From an uncultured Sulfurimonas sp. (lineage in GTDB: Bacteria; Campylobacterota; Campylobacteria; Campylobacterales; Sulfurimonadaceae): a stretch of DNA of 64,000 bases. The stretch lies in the NCBI RefSeq assembly GCF_963662755.1, contig NZ_OY759725.1, forward strand, positions 1,625,781 through 1,689,780, in the 5' to 3' direction. Below the pieces are notes generated by a model. It saw only the letters and a list, made by a program, of their open reading frames with translations. It ran no database searches and was not told where the DNA came from. This document shows, piece by piece, positions 8,954 to 18,274 of this stretch. Positions within the stretch are counted from its first letter, which is position 1. Each line of letters opens with the position of its first letter. The translations under genes and the position numbers were made by a program.

Positions 8954-10756
8954 TTAGAAGTAAATATTTTTAATTATTTTTGCATCTTTTGTATTTAAAA
9001 TTGTAGCTATTTCTTCGATACTTAAAGTTTTTAGAGCTTCAAAAGTTCCAAAATGATTGAGTAATTTTTTGATTTTTGCTTCAGAAATCCCTTTTAAACT
9101 TAAAAGTTTGCTCTCTTTATCGAGTTTTAATTTCGTTTTTTTGTGAAAATTTATGGCACTTCTATGGGCTTCATCTCTTAAATTTTGAGTCCACTGAAGT
9201 CTTTTATCTGAGTTTTTTAATTTGAAAAAATTCTCTTTTGTGTGAATAATATCATCAGCTTTTCCCTTAGCTCTATGAGCTTTAGCATCTATTTTTTCTT
9301 TTGAAATAGCTATGATATCTATAAAAACACCAGCAGATTCTATAATCTCAGATGCAAGTTTTAAAAGAGTAGCTCCTCCATCTATTATCCATAAATCAGG
9401 TGGAGAATTTTTAGAAAAACTCTCCACTCTTCTTGTTAAAGTTTCTCGCATCTGAGCGTATTCATCTTTTGCATCTAAGTGATATGTTCTATAACTTTTT
9501 TTATCAAACTTGCCATCTTCATAAACTATCATAGCTCCAACGGTTGCAACTCCTGCCATATGAGAATTGTCAAAAACTTCAACTCTATTTGGGACTCTTT
9601 GTAGGGATAATAACTCTTTTATCTCATCTAGAATTTTTGTGTTGATGGAGATTTTGTCTTTTTTAAGCAACTCTTTTGCATTTAATATTGCCAAATCAAT
9701 TAACTGCTTTTTATTGCCTTGTTTTGGTACTTTTATGTTTGCTTTTTTCTCAAATACTAAACTTAGATGCTGTTCAATAATTTCTATATTTTCAAAACTA
9801 CTTGCAACTAAAATGGGTGCTATTATTGGAGGTTTTTCATTTTTATAAAAATCAAGCAGAACTCTTTGATAAAGCTCATTTTCATCATAACCTTCATTTA
9901 GTTGAATATAGTCATGTGTAGATGAAATTATTTTACCATCTCTCATAAATATTCTAACTACTACAGCCCTTGAGTCTGAGTTTTGTATGGCAAAAATATC
10001 GTAATCTTCTTTAGTAGCAAAATCAATTTCACTCTTAATTTCTGAGCGAGTAATTTTCTCTATTCTATCTCTTAATTCTCCAGCTTCTTCAAATCTAAGA
10101 TTTTGAGCATAAAAAGACATTTTTTCTTCAAGTTTAGTAATTAAAAGTTTTTTATTTTGAATAAGCTCATAAGCTAAATCTAACTCTTTTTTATACCTTG
10201 CATCTGTGATTGGAAGTTCGCAAGGACCAAGACACTTGTTTATTTGATGATAAAGACATAGTTTTTTTGATTTAAGAGAACCTTTTTTTTGAACAAGTTT
10301 GCATAGCTCATATATGGAGTCTAAAATATCTCTAGCTCCAACAGAGTAAGGACCAAAGTATTTTATGTCAGATGCTTTTATGATTTTTCTTGTTATTTCA
10401 AATCTTGGATATTTTAAAGAGTAATCTATATAAATATAAGGATATGTTTTATCATCACGAAGCAAAATATTGTATTTTGGATTTAACTGTTTAATTAGTG
10501 AGTTTTCAAGGATAAGTGCGTCATGCTCTGAATTTACAACTATATAATTCATAGAAGCTGTTTGATTTATCATCTTTGTTATTCTAAGTGAAAGATTAGA
10601 ATTTGCTTTTAGTTGAGGAGAAAAATTGAAATAACTTTTTACTCTATTTTTTAGATTTTTGGCTTTTCCAACGTAGAGTAGATGCCCATCTTTATCAAAA
10701 TATTCATAAATACCAGGAGAGTCTGGAAGTTGTCGGATTGTTTGTTTTAAAGTCAT
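8954..10756 (-). CDS. uvrC: UvrABC excinuclease subunit C
   Basis: 600 residues, usual for UvrC, which makes the two incisions on either side of a DNA lesion during nucleotide excision repair. The N-terminal GIY-YIG nuclease is clear ([27 protein letters not shown]). A UvrB-interacting helical hairpin follows ([20 protein letters not shown]). The C-terminal RNase H-like nuclease has the DNSHMAG and WIIDGG motifs, and a helix-hairpin-helix domain closes the protein ([25 protein letters not shown]). The gene lies divergently from the nadB group, with about 150 bases between it and the small lipoprotein gene. Confidence 0.97.
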   Translation of the reverse strand: MTLKQTIRQLPDSPGIYEYFDKDGHLLYVGKAKNLKNRVKSYFNFSPQLKANSNLSLRITKMINQTASMNYIVVNSEHDALILENSLIKQLNPKYNILLRDDKTYPYIYIDYSLKYPRFEITRKIIKASDIKYFGPYSVGARDILDSIYELCKLVQKKGSLKSKKLCLYHQINKCLGPCELPITDARYKKELDLAYELIQNKKLLITKLEEKMSFYAQNLRFEEAGELRDRIEKITRSEIKSEIDFATKEDYDIFAIQNSDSRAVVVRIFMRDGKIISSTHDYIQLNEGYDENELYQRVLLDFYKNEKPPIIAPILVASSFENIEIIEQHLSLVFEKKANIKVPKQGNKKQLIDLAILNAKELLKKDKISINTKILDEIKELLSLQRVPNRVEVFDNSHMAGVATVGAMIVYEDGKFDKKSYRTYHLDAKDEYAQMRETLTRRVESFSKNSPPDLWIIDGGATLLKLASEIIESAGVFIDIIAISKEKIDAKAHRAKGKADDIIHTKENFFKLKNSDKRLQWTQNLRDEAHRSAINFHKKTKLKLDKESKLLSLKGISEAKIKKLLNHFGTFEALKTLSIEEIATILNTKDAKIIKNIYF

Positions 10757-10907
10757 TTATTTCTTTTATGGTTATTTTGTTGTTGTATCCGTTACATTAG
10801 TATCGCTACATTTTTGCTATAGACGAATTTTAAAGCATTTTTAATATTTTGTGTAATACTATCAAATTCTTATTTAGTTTAAAAAGTTTAAAAAATTAAG
10901 GGTAATA

Positions 10908-11072
10908 TTGAATAATTTTAAAAGTTTAAGCACTGTTTTTCAACTGCTAATTATAGCAATCTTTGTATTAAGTGTAAACGGATGTGGATATAAAAAAGCA
11001 CCTTTTTACAAAGAAGAAGCTCCAAAGGGCGATGAAAATGTTAAGTTTATTATTAAAGAACCAACTAAATAA
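10908..11072 (+). CDS. Small lipoprotein, LptM (YifL)-like
   Basis: 54 residues, starting at TTG after an AAGGGTAAT ribosome site. A hydrophobic signal segment (LLIIAIFVLSV) ends in NGC, followed by CGYKKAPFYK. The lipobox is loose, but the hydrophobic stretch, the single Cys and the following Cys-Gly-x-Lys-x-Pro pattern resemble LptM/YifL, the small lipoprotein that helps LptD mature in Escherichia coli. Its last base overlaps the nadB start codon (TAATG), so the two are translationally coupled. Function is inferred from the motif only. It would be missed by a 60-residue ORF cutoff. Confidence 0.65.
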   Translation: MNNFKSLSTVFQLLIIAIFVLSVNGCGYKKAPFYKEEAPKGDENVKFIIKEPTK

Positions 11073-12517
11073 TGCAGTATGATGTAATTATTATAGGTGC
11101 TGGTGTAGCTGGTTTATATGCAGCATCCCATCTACCAAAAGATAAAAAAGTACTTATTATAAACAAGAGAGAGACTTTCAAGTGCAATAGTTTTTATGCT
11201 CAAGGCGGAGTTGCGCTCTCAAAAGATAAGGATGATATTGCTTATCATATAAAAGATACTCTTGAGGCTGGAGCAGGGCTTTGTGATGAAGAAGCCGTAA
11301 AAGTTTTAAGTCATAATTCAAGAGAAGTTATAGATGATTTGATTGATAATGGATTTAAATTTGATAGAGATGAAAATGGAGAATTACTCTATACAAAAGA
11401 AGCTGCACACTCAACAAATAGAATTTTACATGCCGGAGGAGATGCAACAGGTAGATATCTGCACTTCTTTTTGTTAGAACAAAATCAACACGCACTCTTT
11501 AGTGATGCTAGAGTTGTTGATCTTCTCATTAAAGATGGAGAGTGTTATGGCGTTACAGTTTTAGATCACAGAGAGAGTAGAAATATATATGCTCCAAATG
11601 TGATTATTGCAAGTGGTGGAGTTGGTTCTTTGTTTGAGTATCACACAAATGCACCATGTATAAGTGCTGATATGCAAGGACTTTGTGTTATGAAAGGTAT
11701 AGCACTTGAAAATATGGAGATGATGCAGTTTCATCCAACAGTTTATGTAAATAGTGATTACGCTCAAAAACTTCTTTTAACTGAGGCTCTAAGAGGTGAG
11801 GGTGCAACCATAGAAGATGAAAATGGTAAAAGATTTTTGTTTGAATATGATGAAAGAGGCGAGTTGGCATCTAGAGATATAGTCAGTAAATCCATATATG
11901 ATTACACAAAAAAAACGGGTCTAAAGACTTATCTTAATTTTCAAAACTTTGATTATCACTACTTTACACAAAGATTTCCAAATATATATAAAAACTTAAA
12001 AGATATTGGCTTTAATGTGCCTGAACAAAGAGTTCCTATATCTCCCGCTTTTCACTACGCTATAGGTGGGATAAAAACTGACTTAAAGGGAAAAGTACCT
12101 AATGTTGGTGGACTATATGCAGTTGGTGAGGTTGCATCTGTGAGAGTTCATGGAGCAAATAGACTTGCATCTAACTCTCTTTTGGAAGGTCTTGTTTTTG
12201 CGCGAGAGGCTGTTAGAGATATTTTACAAAATACTAAAGCAAAAGAGATGATTAAATTTTCAGTTGCTGATGAAATTATGAGTTTTAAAGAAGATAAATC
12301 AAAAAAGAACCTTTTACGTAAAATTATGTGGGAAAATGTCTCTATAGTTAGAACAAAAAAAGGCTTAAATGAAGCATTGGATAAAATTAATGCTCTTTTA
12401 AAAGAAAATATTGGTAAACTACTGAAATTTCGTTTACTTACAGCAAGAGAGATAGTTATATCGGCATTAGCTAGAAACAAATCAATTGGTGTACATACTA
12501 TTTTAGAGGAGAAGTGA
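11072..12517 (+). CDS. nadB: L-aspartate oxidase
   Basis: 481 residues. A flavoprotein that oxidises L-aspartate to iminoaspartate, the first step of de novo NAD synthesis. The FAD-binding dinucleotide fold opens the protein (DVIIIGAGVAGLYAA). FYAQGGVALS, the substrate-site stretch HSTNRILHAGGDATGR and the C-terminal FAD signature GANRLASNSLLEGL are all present. The length is slightly short compared with about 530 residues in enterobacteria because the C-terminal helical domain is reduced, which is common in this phylum. The TAATG overlap upstream and TGATG overlap downstream place it in a tight operon with the small lipoprotein and nhaD. Confidence 0.94.
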   Translation: MQYDVIIIGAGVAGLYAASHLPKDKKVLIINKRETFKCNSFYAQGGVALSKDKDDIAYHIKDTLEAGAGLCDEEAVKVLSHNSREVIDDLIDNGFKFDRDENGELLYTKEAAHSTNRILHAGGDATGRYLHFFLLEQNQHALFSDARVVDLLIKDGECYGVTVLDHRESRNIYAPNVIIASGGVGSLFEYHTNAPCISADMQGLCVMKGIALENMEMMQFHPTVYVNSDYAQKLLLTEALRGEGATIEDENGKRFLFEYDERGELASRDIVSKSIYDYTKKTGLKTYLNFQNFDYHYFTQRFPNIYKNLKDIGFNVPEQRVPISPAFHYAIGGIKTDLKGKVPNVGGLYAVGEVASVRVHGANRLASNSLLEGLVFAREAVRDILQNTKAKEMIKFSVADEIMSFKEDKSKKNLLRKIMWENVSIVRTKKGLNEALDKINALLKENIGKLLKFRLLTAREIVISALARNKSIGVHTILEEK

Positions 12518-13836
12518 TGACAAGAGTTGAGGATGGCATTCACGCAGTTGATTTAGCCGTTGAACCATTTGGTTGGTTATTATTAGTAATATTTGTAGTG
12601 GGGTACTACTTTATTGCTGCAGAAGAAAAGTATCATATAAACAAGGCTAAACCAGCACTGTTTACGGGTACCTTTATGTTTATGTTGCTCGGTGGCTATT
12701 ATGCCGTCAATGGGCTTGATTTTTCTCCATTTGATGTAGAGATAGCCCATCTAATATTGGAAATAGCAGAGATTTTCTTCTTCTTATTTGTTGCAATGAC
12801 ATTTATTGAAGCCTTAATTGAGAGAAATGTTTTTGATGCTTTAAAAGAAAAGTTGCTTAGTTCGGGCTATGACTATAAAAAACTTTTTTGGGTAACTGGA
12901 TTTTTAGCATTTTTTATCTCTCCGGTTGCAGATAACTTGACAACAGCACTTATTCTTTCTACTGTGCTTATAACGATAGAAAAAAACAATAAAGCTTTCT
13001 TGGTTCCTGCTGCTATAAACATAGTAGTTGCTGCAAATGCTGGTGGTGCTTGGTCTCCATTTGGTGATATTACAACACTTATGGCTTGGTCTGCAGGTAA
13101 GGGAACGTTTGTTGATTTCTTGTTTTTATTTCCTGCTTCTATTATTGGTTGGGGTGTTACAGGCTTTTTACTTTCTCGTTTTGTTCCAGAGGGATCACCT
13201 AATAAAATCGAAAATACAGAGCCAGTCCATATTCACAAGGGTGGTAAAGTAATTATTGGTCTTGGAGTATTTACTATCGCTTCTGCTGTTTTAGGTAAAC
13301 AACTTATGCATCTACCACCAATGTGGGGAATGTTATTTGGTCTTTCACTTTTACAGCTTTATGCATATACACTTAAAAAGTATCATGACCATGATATTCA
13401 AATTTACAAATCTGTTTCAAAAGTTGAAAATGACACACTGTTGTTTTTCTTTGGTATTTTAGCAGCGGTTGGAGCTCTTCATTTTGCAGGTTTCTTAGCT
13501 CATGCAGCAAGTTTATACACGATGTTTGAGCCAACTTATGTAAATATTGGAGTAGGTTTCTTATCTGCAATTGTTGATAATGTTCCTGTTATGTCTGCTG
13601 TTTTAAAAGCTTCACCAGATCTTCCTATACAACAATGGATGTTAGTTACTTTAACAGCAGGTGTTGGTGGTAGTTTGATAAGTTTTGGTTCTGCTGCCGG
13701 TGTTGGTGTTATGGGTAAACTTCATGGTGTATATACATTTGGTTCACATATGAAATTTGCTTGGACAATACTAATAGGTTATATTGTATCAATAGTAGTT
13801 TGGTACATTCAATATCAAGTTTTAGGTATATATTAA
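12517..13836 (+). CDS. nhaD: Na+/H+ antiporter, NhaD family
   Basis: 439 residues with about 12 hydrophobic segments. The NhaD/ion-transporter superfamily signature is seen in ISPVADNLTTALIL and again in the second half in LSAIVDNVPVMSAVL, the paired Asp-Asn motifs expected for cation binding. NhaD exports Na+ in exchange for H+ and suits a marine organism. A GTG codon lies directly upstream at 12514, but ATG at 12517 has better spacing from the GAGGAG ribosome site and overlaps the nadB stop. A 9-bp perfect hairpin follows the stop codon. Confidence 0.9.
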   Translation: MTRVEDGIHAVDLAVEPFGWLLLVIFVVGYYFIAAEEKYHINKAKPALFTGTFMFMLLGGYYAVNGLDFSPFDVEIAHLILEIAEIFFFLFVAMTFIEALIERNVFDALKEKLLSSGYDYKKLFWVTGFLAFFISPVADNLTTALILSTVLITIEKNNKAFLVPAAINIVVAANAGGAWSPFGDITTLMAWSAGKGTFVDFLFLFPASIIGWGVTGFLLSRFVPEGSPNKIENTEPVHIHKGGKVIIGLGVFTIASAVLGKQLMHLPPMWGMLFGLSLLQLYAYTLKKYHDHDIQIYKSVSKVENDTLLFFFGILAAVGALHFAGFLAHAASLYTMFEPTYVNIGVGFLSAIVDNVPVMSAVLKASPDLPIQQWMLVTLTAGVGGSLISFGSAAGVGVMGKLHGVYTFGSHMKFAWTILIGYIVSIVVWYIQYQVLGIY

Positions 13837-13846
13837 ACTTATAAAT

Positions 13847-13869
13847 GTTCTTGAGTTCTTCTCAAGAAC
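13847..13869 (+). terminator. Perfect 9-bp hairpin after nhaD
   Basis: GTTCTTGAG and CTCAAGAAC are separated by a 5-base loop, 10 bases after the nhaD stop codon. No T run follows, so it may stabilise the 3' end or act as a weak terminator before guaA rather than be a classic intrinsic terminator. Confidence 0.45.
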
Positions 13870-13943
13870 AAATTAAACATTAAACTATTTTATAGTATCC
13901 TACGATAATTTTTTAATACTACATTCTTTTAAAGGTCTCTCCA

Positions 13944-15494
13944 ATGACAAATGTTAGCATCATCGTTTTAGATTTTGGTTCTCAATATACTCAACTTATA
14001 GCTCGTCGTCTTCGTGAAGATAAAATTTATTGTGAAATTCTTCCGTATCATACATCAGTCGAAGACATTAAAATAAAAAATCCTAAAGGTATTATTCTTA
14101 GTGGCGGTCCATCTTCTGTTTATAGTGAAAATGCTTATGAGGTTGATAAAGATATTTATAACTTAGGTCTTCCTGTTCTTGGCATCTGTTATGGTATGCA
14201 AAGAATAGCTGTAGATTTTGGTGGAAGTGTTGTACGTTCTGATCATCATGAGTATGGAAAAGCTGAGCTTCACATTATAGACGCAGGAGAAAAATGTTCA
14301 CCTCTTTTAAAAGAGTGTGATGATAATGCAATAGTTTGGATGAGTCACTCTGATAAAGTTGATGTTCTTCCAGAAGGTTTTACTCCTATTGCAACGAGTG
14401 CAAACTCTCCATATGCAGCAATAGCAAATGAAGAAAAAAATGTTTATGCAATGCAGTATCACCCAGAAGTTCAGCATTCTGAAGAAGGTTACTTGATGCT
14501 TAGAAACTTTGCAAAAAATATTTGTGGAGTAACTGAGAAATGGAAAATGGAGCACTTCTTAAAAGAGCAGATTAAAATAATCCGCGAAAAAGTAGGAGAT
14601 GGCAAAGTTCTTTGTGGACTTAGTGGTGGAGTTGATAGCTCTGTTGTTGCTGCTATGCTTTATGAAGCTATTGGTGATCAACTAATTCCTGTGTTTGTAG
14701 ATAATGGTCTTTTAAGAAAAGGGGAGCGTGAGCAAGTTGAACAAGTTTTCAAAGTTAACTTGAAAACGCCTCTTATCACTGTAGATGCTGTTGATAATTT
14801 TTTAGGAAAACTTGCTGGTGTTTCAGATCCAGAGCAAAAAAGAAAAATTATTGGGCATACTTTTATAGAAGAGTTTGAAAAAGAGGCTAAAAAACATGAT
14901 GGCATCAAGTTCTTAGCTCAAGGTACTCTTTATCCTGATGTTATTGAGTCTATCTCGGTAAATGGTCCATCTGAGGTTATTAAGTCTCATCATAATGTTG
15001 GTGGTCTTCCTGATTGGATGGATTTTGAACTTATAGAGCCTTTACGTGAACTTTTTAAAGATGAAGTTAGAAAGATTGGACTTGAGCTTGGTCTTCCTGA
15101 GTCTATGATAAATCGTCATCCATTTCCTGGGCCAGGTTTAGCTATTAGAATTATGGGCGATGTAAATGTAGCTGATTTAACACTTTTGCGTGAAGCGGAT
15201 GTAATTCTTTTAGATGAGCTAAAAGCTAGCGGATATTATGCTAAAACTTGGCAAGCATTTGCAGTTCTTTTAAATGTTAAATCTGTTGGAGTGATGGGGG
15301 ATAATCGTACTTATGACAACACTGTGTGCGTAAGAGTTGTTGAAGCAGTTGATGGAATGACAGCAACTTTTGCTCATCTTCCACATGATTTATTAGAGAG
15401 AATTTCTCGTCGTATTATCAATGAAGTTGATGGAATTAACCGTGTAGTTTATGATATCAGTTCTAAGCCTCCGGCAACTATAGAGTGGGAATAA
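13944..15494 (+). CDS. guaA: GMP synthase (glutamine-hydrolysing)
   Basis: 516 residues, full length. It converts XMP to GMP in purine synthesis with ammonia released from glutamine. The N-terminal class I glutamine amidotransferase has the catalytic Cys82 in GICYGMQ and the His/Glu pair in [13 protein letters not shown]. The synthase part has the ATP pyrophosphatase P-loop SGGVDS at residues 227-232, then the dimerisation domain with [10 protein letters not shown]. The ribosome site is AAAGGTCTC. hemD follows immediately. Confidence 0.98.
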   Translation: MTNVSIIVLDFGSQYTQLIARRLREDKIYCEILPYHTSVEDIKIKNPKGIILSGGPSSVYSENAYEVDKDIYNLGLPVLGICYGMQRIAVDFGGSVVRSDHHEYGKAELHIIDAGEKCSPLLKECDDNAIVWMSHSDKVDVLPEGFTPIATSANSPYAAIANEEKNVYAMQYHPEVQHSEEGYLMLRNFAKNICGVTEKWKMEHFLKEQIKIIREKVGDGKVLCGLSGGVDSSVVAAMLYEAIGDQLIPVFVDNGLLRKGEREQVEQVFKVNLKTPLITVDAVDNFLGKLAGVSDPEQKRKIIGHTFIEEFEKEAKKHDGIKFLAQGTLYPDVIESISVNGPSEVIKSHHNVGGLPDWMDFELIEPLRELFKDEVRKIGLELGLPESMINRHPFPGPGLAIRIMGDVNVADLTLLREADVILLDELKASGYYAKTWQAFAVLLNVKSVGVMGDNRTYDNTVCVRVVEAVDGMTATFAHLPHDLLERISRRIINEVDGINRVVYDISSKPPATIEWE

Positions 15495-15505
15495 CTCCCT
15501 CTCAG

Positions 15506-16147
15506 ATGCCAAGACAAATCTATCTTTTTGCCACTTCAAAACATCCAGATGCCATAAGTGTTCAATCCCTTCAAGTAAGGCTTTTAAAACCACAAATTGA
15601 TTTTAGTATATATGATTATCTTATAATAACTTCAAAACAAACGATAAAAGCACTTGAGCAATATGATTTCAATGATTTTATAAATATACCAGCGCTTTGT
15701 GTATCTGAAAAAACAGCTAAGGCTTATAAAGATTTTGGTGGTATTGTTTTAGAAGTTGGTGATGGTTATGGTGATAATCTTGTTAAAAATATAAAAGAAA
15801 AATCTAAAAATATAAAATGGTTATATCCAAGAGCAGAAGTTATTGCATCTGATTTTGTTCAAAGAAGTAAAAACGAGGGATACAATATAGACGAAGAGAT
15901 TCTTTATGTGAGTGAATGTGCCAAAGAGGGATTGGAAGTAGATATTAAAAAAAATTCTATATTAATATTTACCTCTCCATCATCAATAGAGTGCTTTTTA
16001 AAAACTCATACAATAGATGCAACTAATAAAATAGTTGTTATAGGAACAACCACGGCTAAGGCGTTGCCAAGTGATTTAAAATATGAAATATCAAAAAATA
16101 CATCTATAGAAAGTTGTATGGAAATGGCTCTATCTTTACAAGAATAA
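15506..16147 (+). CDS. hemD: Uroporphyrinogen-III synthase
   Basis: 213 residues from the chosen ATG (MPRQIYLFATSKHPD); a GTG at 15485 overlapping guaA would add seven residues, and neither start has a good ribosome site. HemD closes and inverts ring D of hydroxymethylbilane in heme and siroheme synthesis. The family is weakly conserved in sequence; the assignment uses the overall two-lobe pattern, YDYLIITSKQTIKAL near residues 37-51, the ILIFTSPSSIECFL stretch, and the closing KIVVIGTTTAKAL. It is placed straight after guaA. Confidence 0.8.
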   Translation: MPRQIYLFATSKHPDAISVQSLQVRLLKPQIDFSIYDYLIITSKQTIKALEQYDFNDFINIPALCVSEKTAKAYKDFGGIVLEVGDGYGDNLVKNIKEKSKNIKWLYPRAEVIASDFVQRSKNEGYNIDEEILYVSECAKEGLEVDIKKNSILIFTSPSSIECFLKTHTIDATNKIVVIGTTTAKALPSDLKYEISKNTSIESCMEMALSLQE

Positions 16148-16209
16148 AAGTTTTAAAATAACTCTATAAAAAATGCTTGTTTATTAAATAAAATCAAGAA
16201 ATCTTAGAG

Positions 16210-16215
16210 TATAAT
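16210..16215 (+). promoter_or_regulatory. -10 promoter element for the purD-upstream RNA
   Basis: A perfect TATAAT in the context AGAGTATAATATG, with T-rich DNA upstream and no clear -35, as is usual for sigma-70 promoters in this phylum. Transcription would begin near 16221-16223, just before the structured RNA. Confidence 0.6.
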
Positions 16216-16221
16216 ATGTTC

Positions 16222-16497
16222 ATAGTCTGAGTAGTTCGACATATCGTAAATATGAGGGTTCTACATTTTCAATTTGTGAACTAGTAGGGTTTTCGTGTGC
16301 CGGTGTTATCGTTTGAGATATGTTAACTCTGTCGAGATAATGTCGCCGTTAGAGGACGCTCTCTTCACCCAAATTCGGCTTTTAGAACCAAGCCAAGTGC
16401 GAGACGGCTACTTGGGCTATTACTGTTGTGTAGGAAGGGAAGTGAAGCTACCTTATCTGATAATTGCTAAGTTTTCTTCTGCAGAATACTAACGCAC
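16222..16497 (+). ncRNA. ssrS: Structured noncoding RNA upstream of purD, probably 6S RNA (purD motif)
   Basis: A GC-richer block stands out from the AT-rich surroundings, sits behind a perfect -10 box, and does not read as a convincing protein. Nested pairings are visible by eye: AGATAA (16335-16340) with TTATCT near 16453, CTTCAC (16363-16368) with GTGAAG (16442-16447), and the inner stem AGCCAAGT (16391-16398) with ACTTGGGCT (16410-16418, one bulged G). From memory, the 6S RNA of Helicobacter and Campylobacter relatives lies directly upstream of purD and was first reported as a purD RNA motif. The long rod-like fold fits, but both ends are estimated and the span is longer than a typical 180-200 nt 6S RNA. 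It does not match tmRNA, SRP RNA or RNase P signatures that I looked for. Confidence 0.55.
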
Positions 16498-16547
16498 AGC
16501 AAGATTTAACTTTTAACTTTTACTTTTATACATTAGGAAAACAATCA

Positions 16548-17813
16548 ATGAAAATATTAATTTTAGGTGCTGGCGGTAGAGAGTATTCTATAGCTAGAGC
16601 AATTTTAAATGAAGAAGAAAAACACGAACTATTTTTTATGCCAGGTAATGGTGCTACTAATAATTTAGGTACAAATTTAGATATTAAAGATTATGATAAA
16701 TTAGCAGATTTTGCAAAACAAAATAATATAGAACTAACAATAGTAGGTCCTGAAGCACCACTTGTAGATGGTGTAGTGGATAAATTTAAGGCAAAAGATT
16801 TAACAATTTTTGGACCAAGTAAAGAAGCTGCACAGCTTGAGGGTTCAAAAGTATATATGAAAAACTTTCTAGCAAAGTATAACATTCCTACAGCACGTTT
16901 TATTGAAACATCTTCTATTGAAGATGCATTTAAATTTACAGATACTCTTAAAGCTCCTATAGTAGTGAAAGCTGATGGACTTTGTGGTGGTAAGGGTGTA
17001 ATAATTGCTCAGAATCACGATGAAGCAAAAATAGCTATTTCAGAGATGCTAAGTGGAAAAAGTTTTGGAGATGCTGGTCTTAAAGTTATTGTTGAAGAGT
17101 TTCTTGATGGCTATGAACTTTCTATGTTTGCTGTTTGCGATGGAGACGATTATATCTTGCTTCCAGCGGCACAAGATCATAAGAGACTTTTGAACAATGA
17201 TGAGGGTCCAAATACAGGTGGAATGGGTGCTTATGCTCCAACACCATTGGTTGATGAAGCTCTTTATCAAAAAGTTAAAGATAGAATAATTCGTCCCACT
17301 TTAGATGGAATGAAAGAAGAAAATGCACCTTTTGAGGGAGTTCTTTTTATAGGAATTATGGTTGTAAATGGTGAACCTATAACATTAGAGTTTAATGTTC
17401 GTTTTGGAGATCCTGAGTGTGAGATTCTTATGCCACTTATGACTTCAAGTGTGAGCGATATGTTTTTAAAAGCATCTACAAATAGACTTAGTGAGATAAA
17501 AGTTGAATTTTCTTCACAATATGCTGTAGGCATAGTAATGGCAAGTGAAAATTATCCTTATGGAAGTTCAACTCCTGCTGAGATTATTGTTGATGATGTT
17601 CATCATGAAGAGATACAAAAATATACGCATATCTCTTATGCAGGTGTGAGTATGCAAGATGGTGTACTTTATGCAGATGGCGGAAGAGTTTTAGTTTGTG
17701 TAGGTTTGGGCGATACAATTAAACAAGCAAGAGATAGAGCCTATCTAAGATGTGGTCAAGTTCATTTTGCCGGTAAAAAGCTAAGAACTGATATTGCTTA
17801 TCAAGCTTTATAG
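16548..17813 (+). CDS. purD: Phosphoribosylamine-glycine ligase (GAR synthetase)
   Basis: 421 residues from ATG 16548 ([18 protein letters not shown]), the expected N-terminus. An in-frame upstream ATG at 16464 lies inside the structured RNA and gives a nonsense extension, so it is rejected. An AGGAAAACA site precedes the chosen start. It catalyses the second step of purine synthesis. It has an N-terminal Rossmann-like domain, an ATP-grasp core ([11 protein letters not shown], then [15 protein letters not shown], then [11 protein letters not shown]) and a C-terminal domain ending RTDIAYQAL. Confidence 0.97.
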   Translation: MKILILGAGGREYSIARAILNEEEKHELFFMPGNGATNNLGTNLDIKDYDKLADFAKQNNIELTIVGPEAPLVDGVVDKFKAKDLTIFGPSKEAAQLEGSKVYMKNFLAKYNIPTARFIETSSIEDAFKFTDTLKAPIVVKADGLCGGKGVIIAQNHDEAKIAISEMLSGKSFGDAGLKVIVEEFLDGYELSMFAVCDGDDYILLPAAQDHKRLLNNDEGPNTGGMGAYAPTPLVDEALYQKVKDRIIRPTLDGMKEENAPFEGVLFIGIMVVNGEPITLEFNVRFGDPECEILMPLMTSSVSDMFLKASTNRLSEIKVEFSSQYAVGIVMASENYPYGSSTPAEIIVDDVHHEEIQKYTHISYAGVSMQDGVLYADGGRVLVCVGLGDTIKQARDRAYLRCGQVHFAGKKLRTDIAYQAL

Positions 17814-17824
17814 GAATTATTGAG

Positions 17825-18274
17825 TTGAACGAAGAGATAGAAAATATACTTCATCGTGAAGGTATAGTATTGGCAAGTAATAAAAAAAGGGCTATGGCAT
17901 TTTTTATAGATGAGATGCTACTCTCTTTTTTACTTGTTATTGCTTTATGGGATTCGTTTGCTAGCGCTGTAACGATGGAAGAGATGATAAATATAACTAA
18001 TACATTTGTTTTAGAATTTATGCTTATGAAGATTATTTATCAAGCTTTTTTTATTATGCAGTATGGTGCTTCTCTTGGAAAAATAATTATGAAAATAAGA
18101 GTTATTGAGATAAAAACTATTCAAACTCCAAATGTAATAGTAGCTTTAAATAGAGCTATTTTTCGTGTTATTTCAGAGCTTGTTTTATATCTTGGATTTT
18201 TATGGGGTTTACTTAATCCACAAAGACAAACTTGGCATGATTTGACAGCTAAAACTCTGGTTGTAGATGCTTAA
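17825..18274 (+). CDS. RDD family membrane protein
   Basis: 149 residues, starting at TTG after an AGGAATT ribosome site. The RDD pattern is present: KKRAMAFFIDEMLLSFLLV (R and D pair), a middle hydrophobic segment, GASLGKIIMKIRVI, and the closing NPQRQTWHDLTAKTLVV. RDD proteins are small inner-membrane proteins of mostly unknown function; some have been linked to ion exchange. The end overlaps the lptD start by 8 bases, so the pair is co-translated. An envelope role is suggested only by this coupling. Confidence 0.85.
   Translation: MNEEIENILHREGIVLASNKKRAMAFFIDEMLLSFLLVIALWDSFASAVTMEEMINITNTFVLEFMLMKIIYQAFFIMQYGASLGKIIMKIRVIEIKTIQTPNVIVALNRAIFRVISELVLYLGFLWGLLNPQRQTWHDLTAKTLVVDA

Noticed and set aside
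16295-16492. A 65-codon frame and an upstream purD start at 16464
   Set aside because: Both lie in the structured RNA block, have no ribosome site, and give compositions unlike a protein; purD starts properly at 16548.
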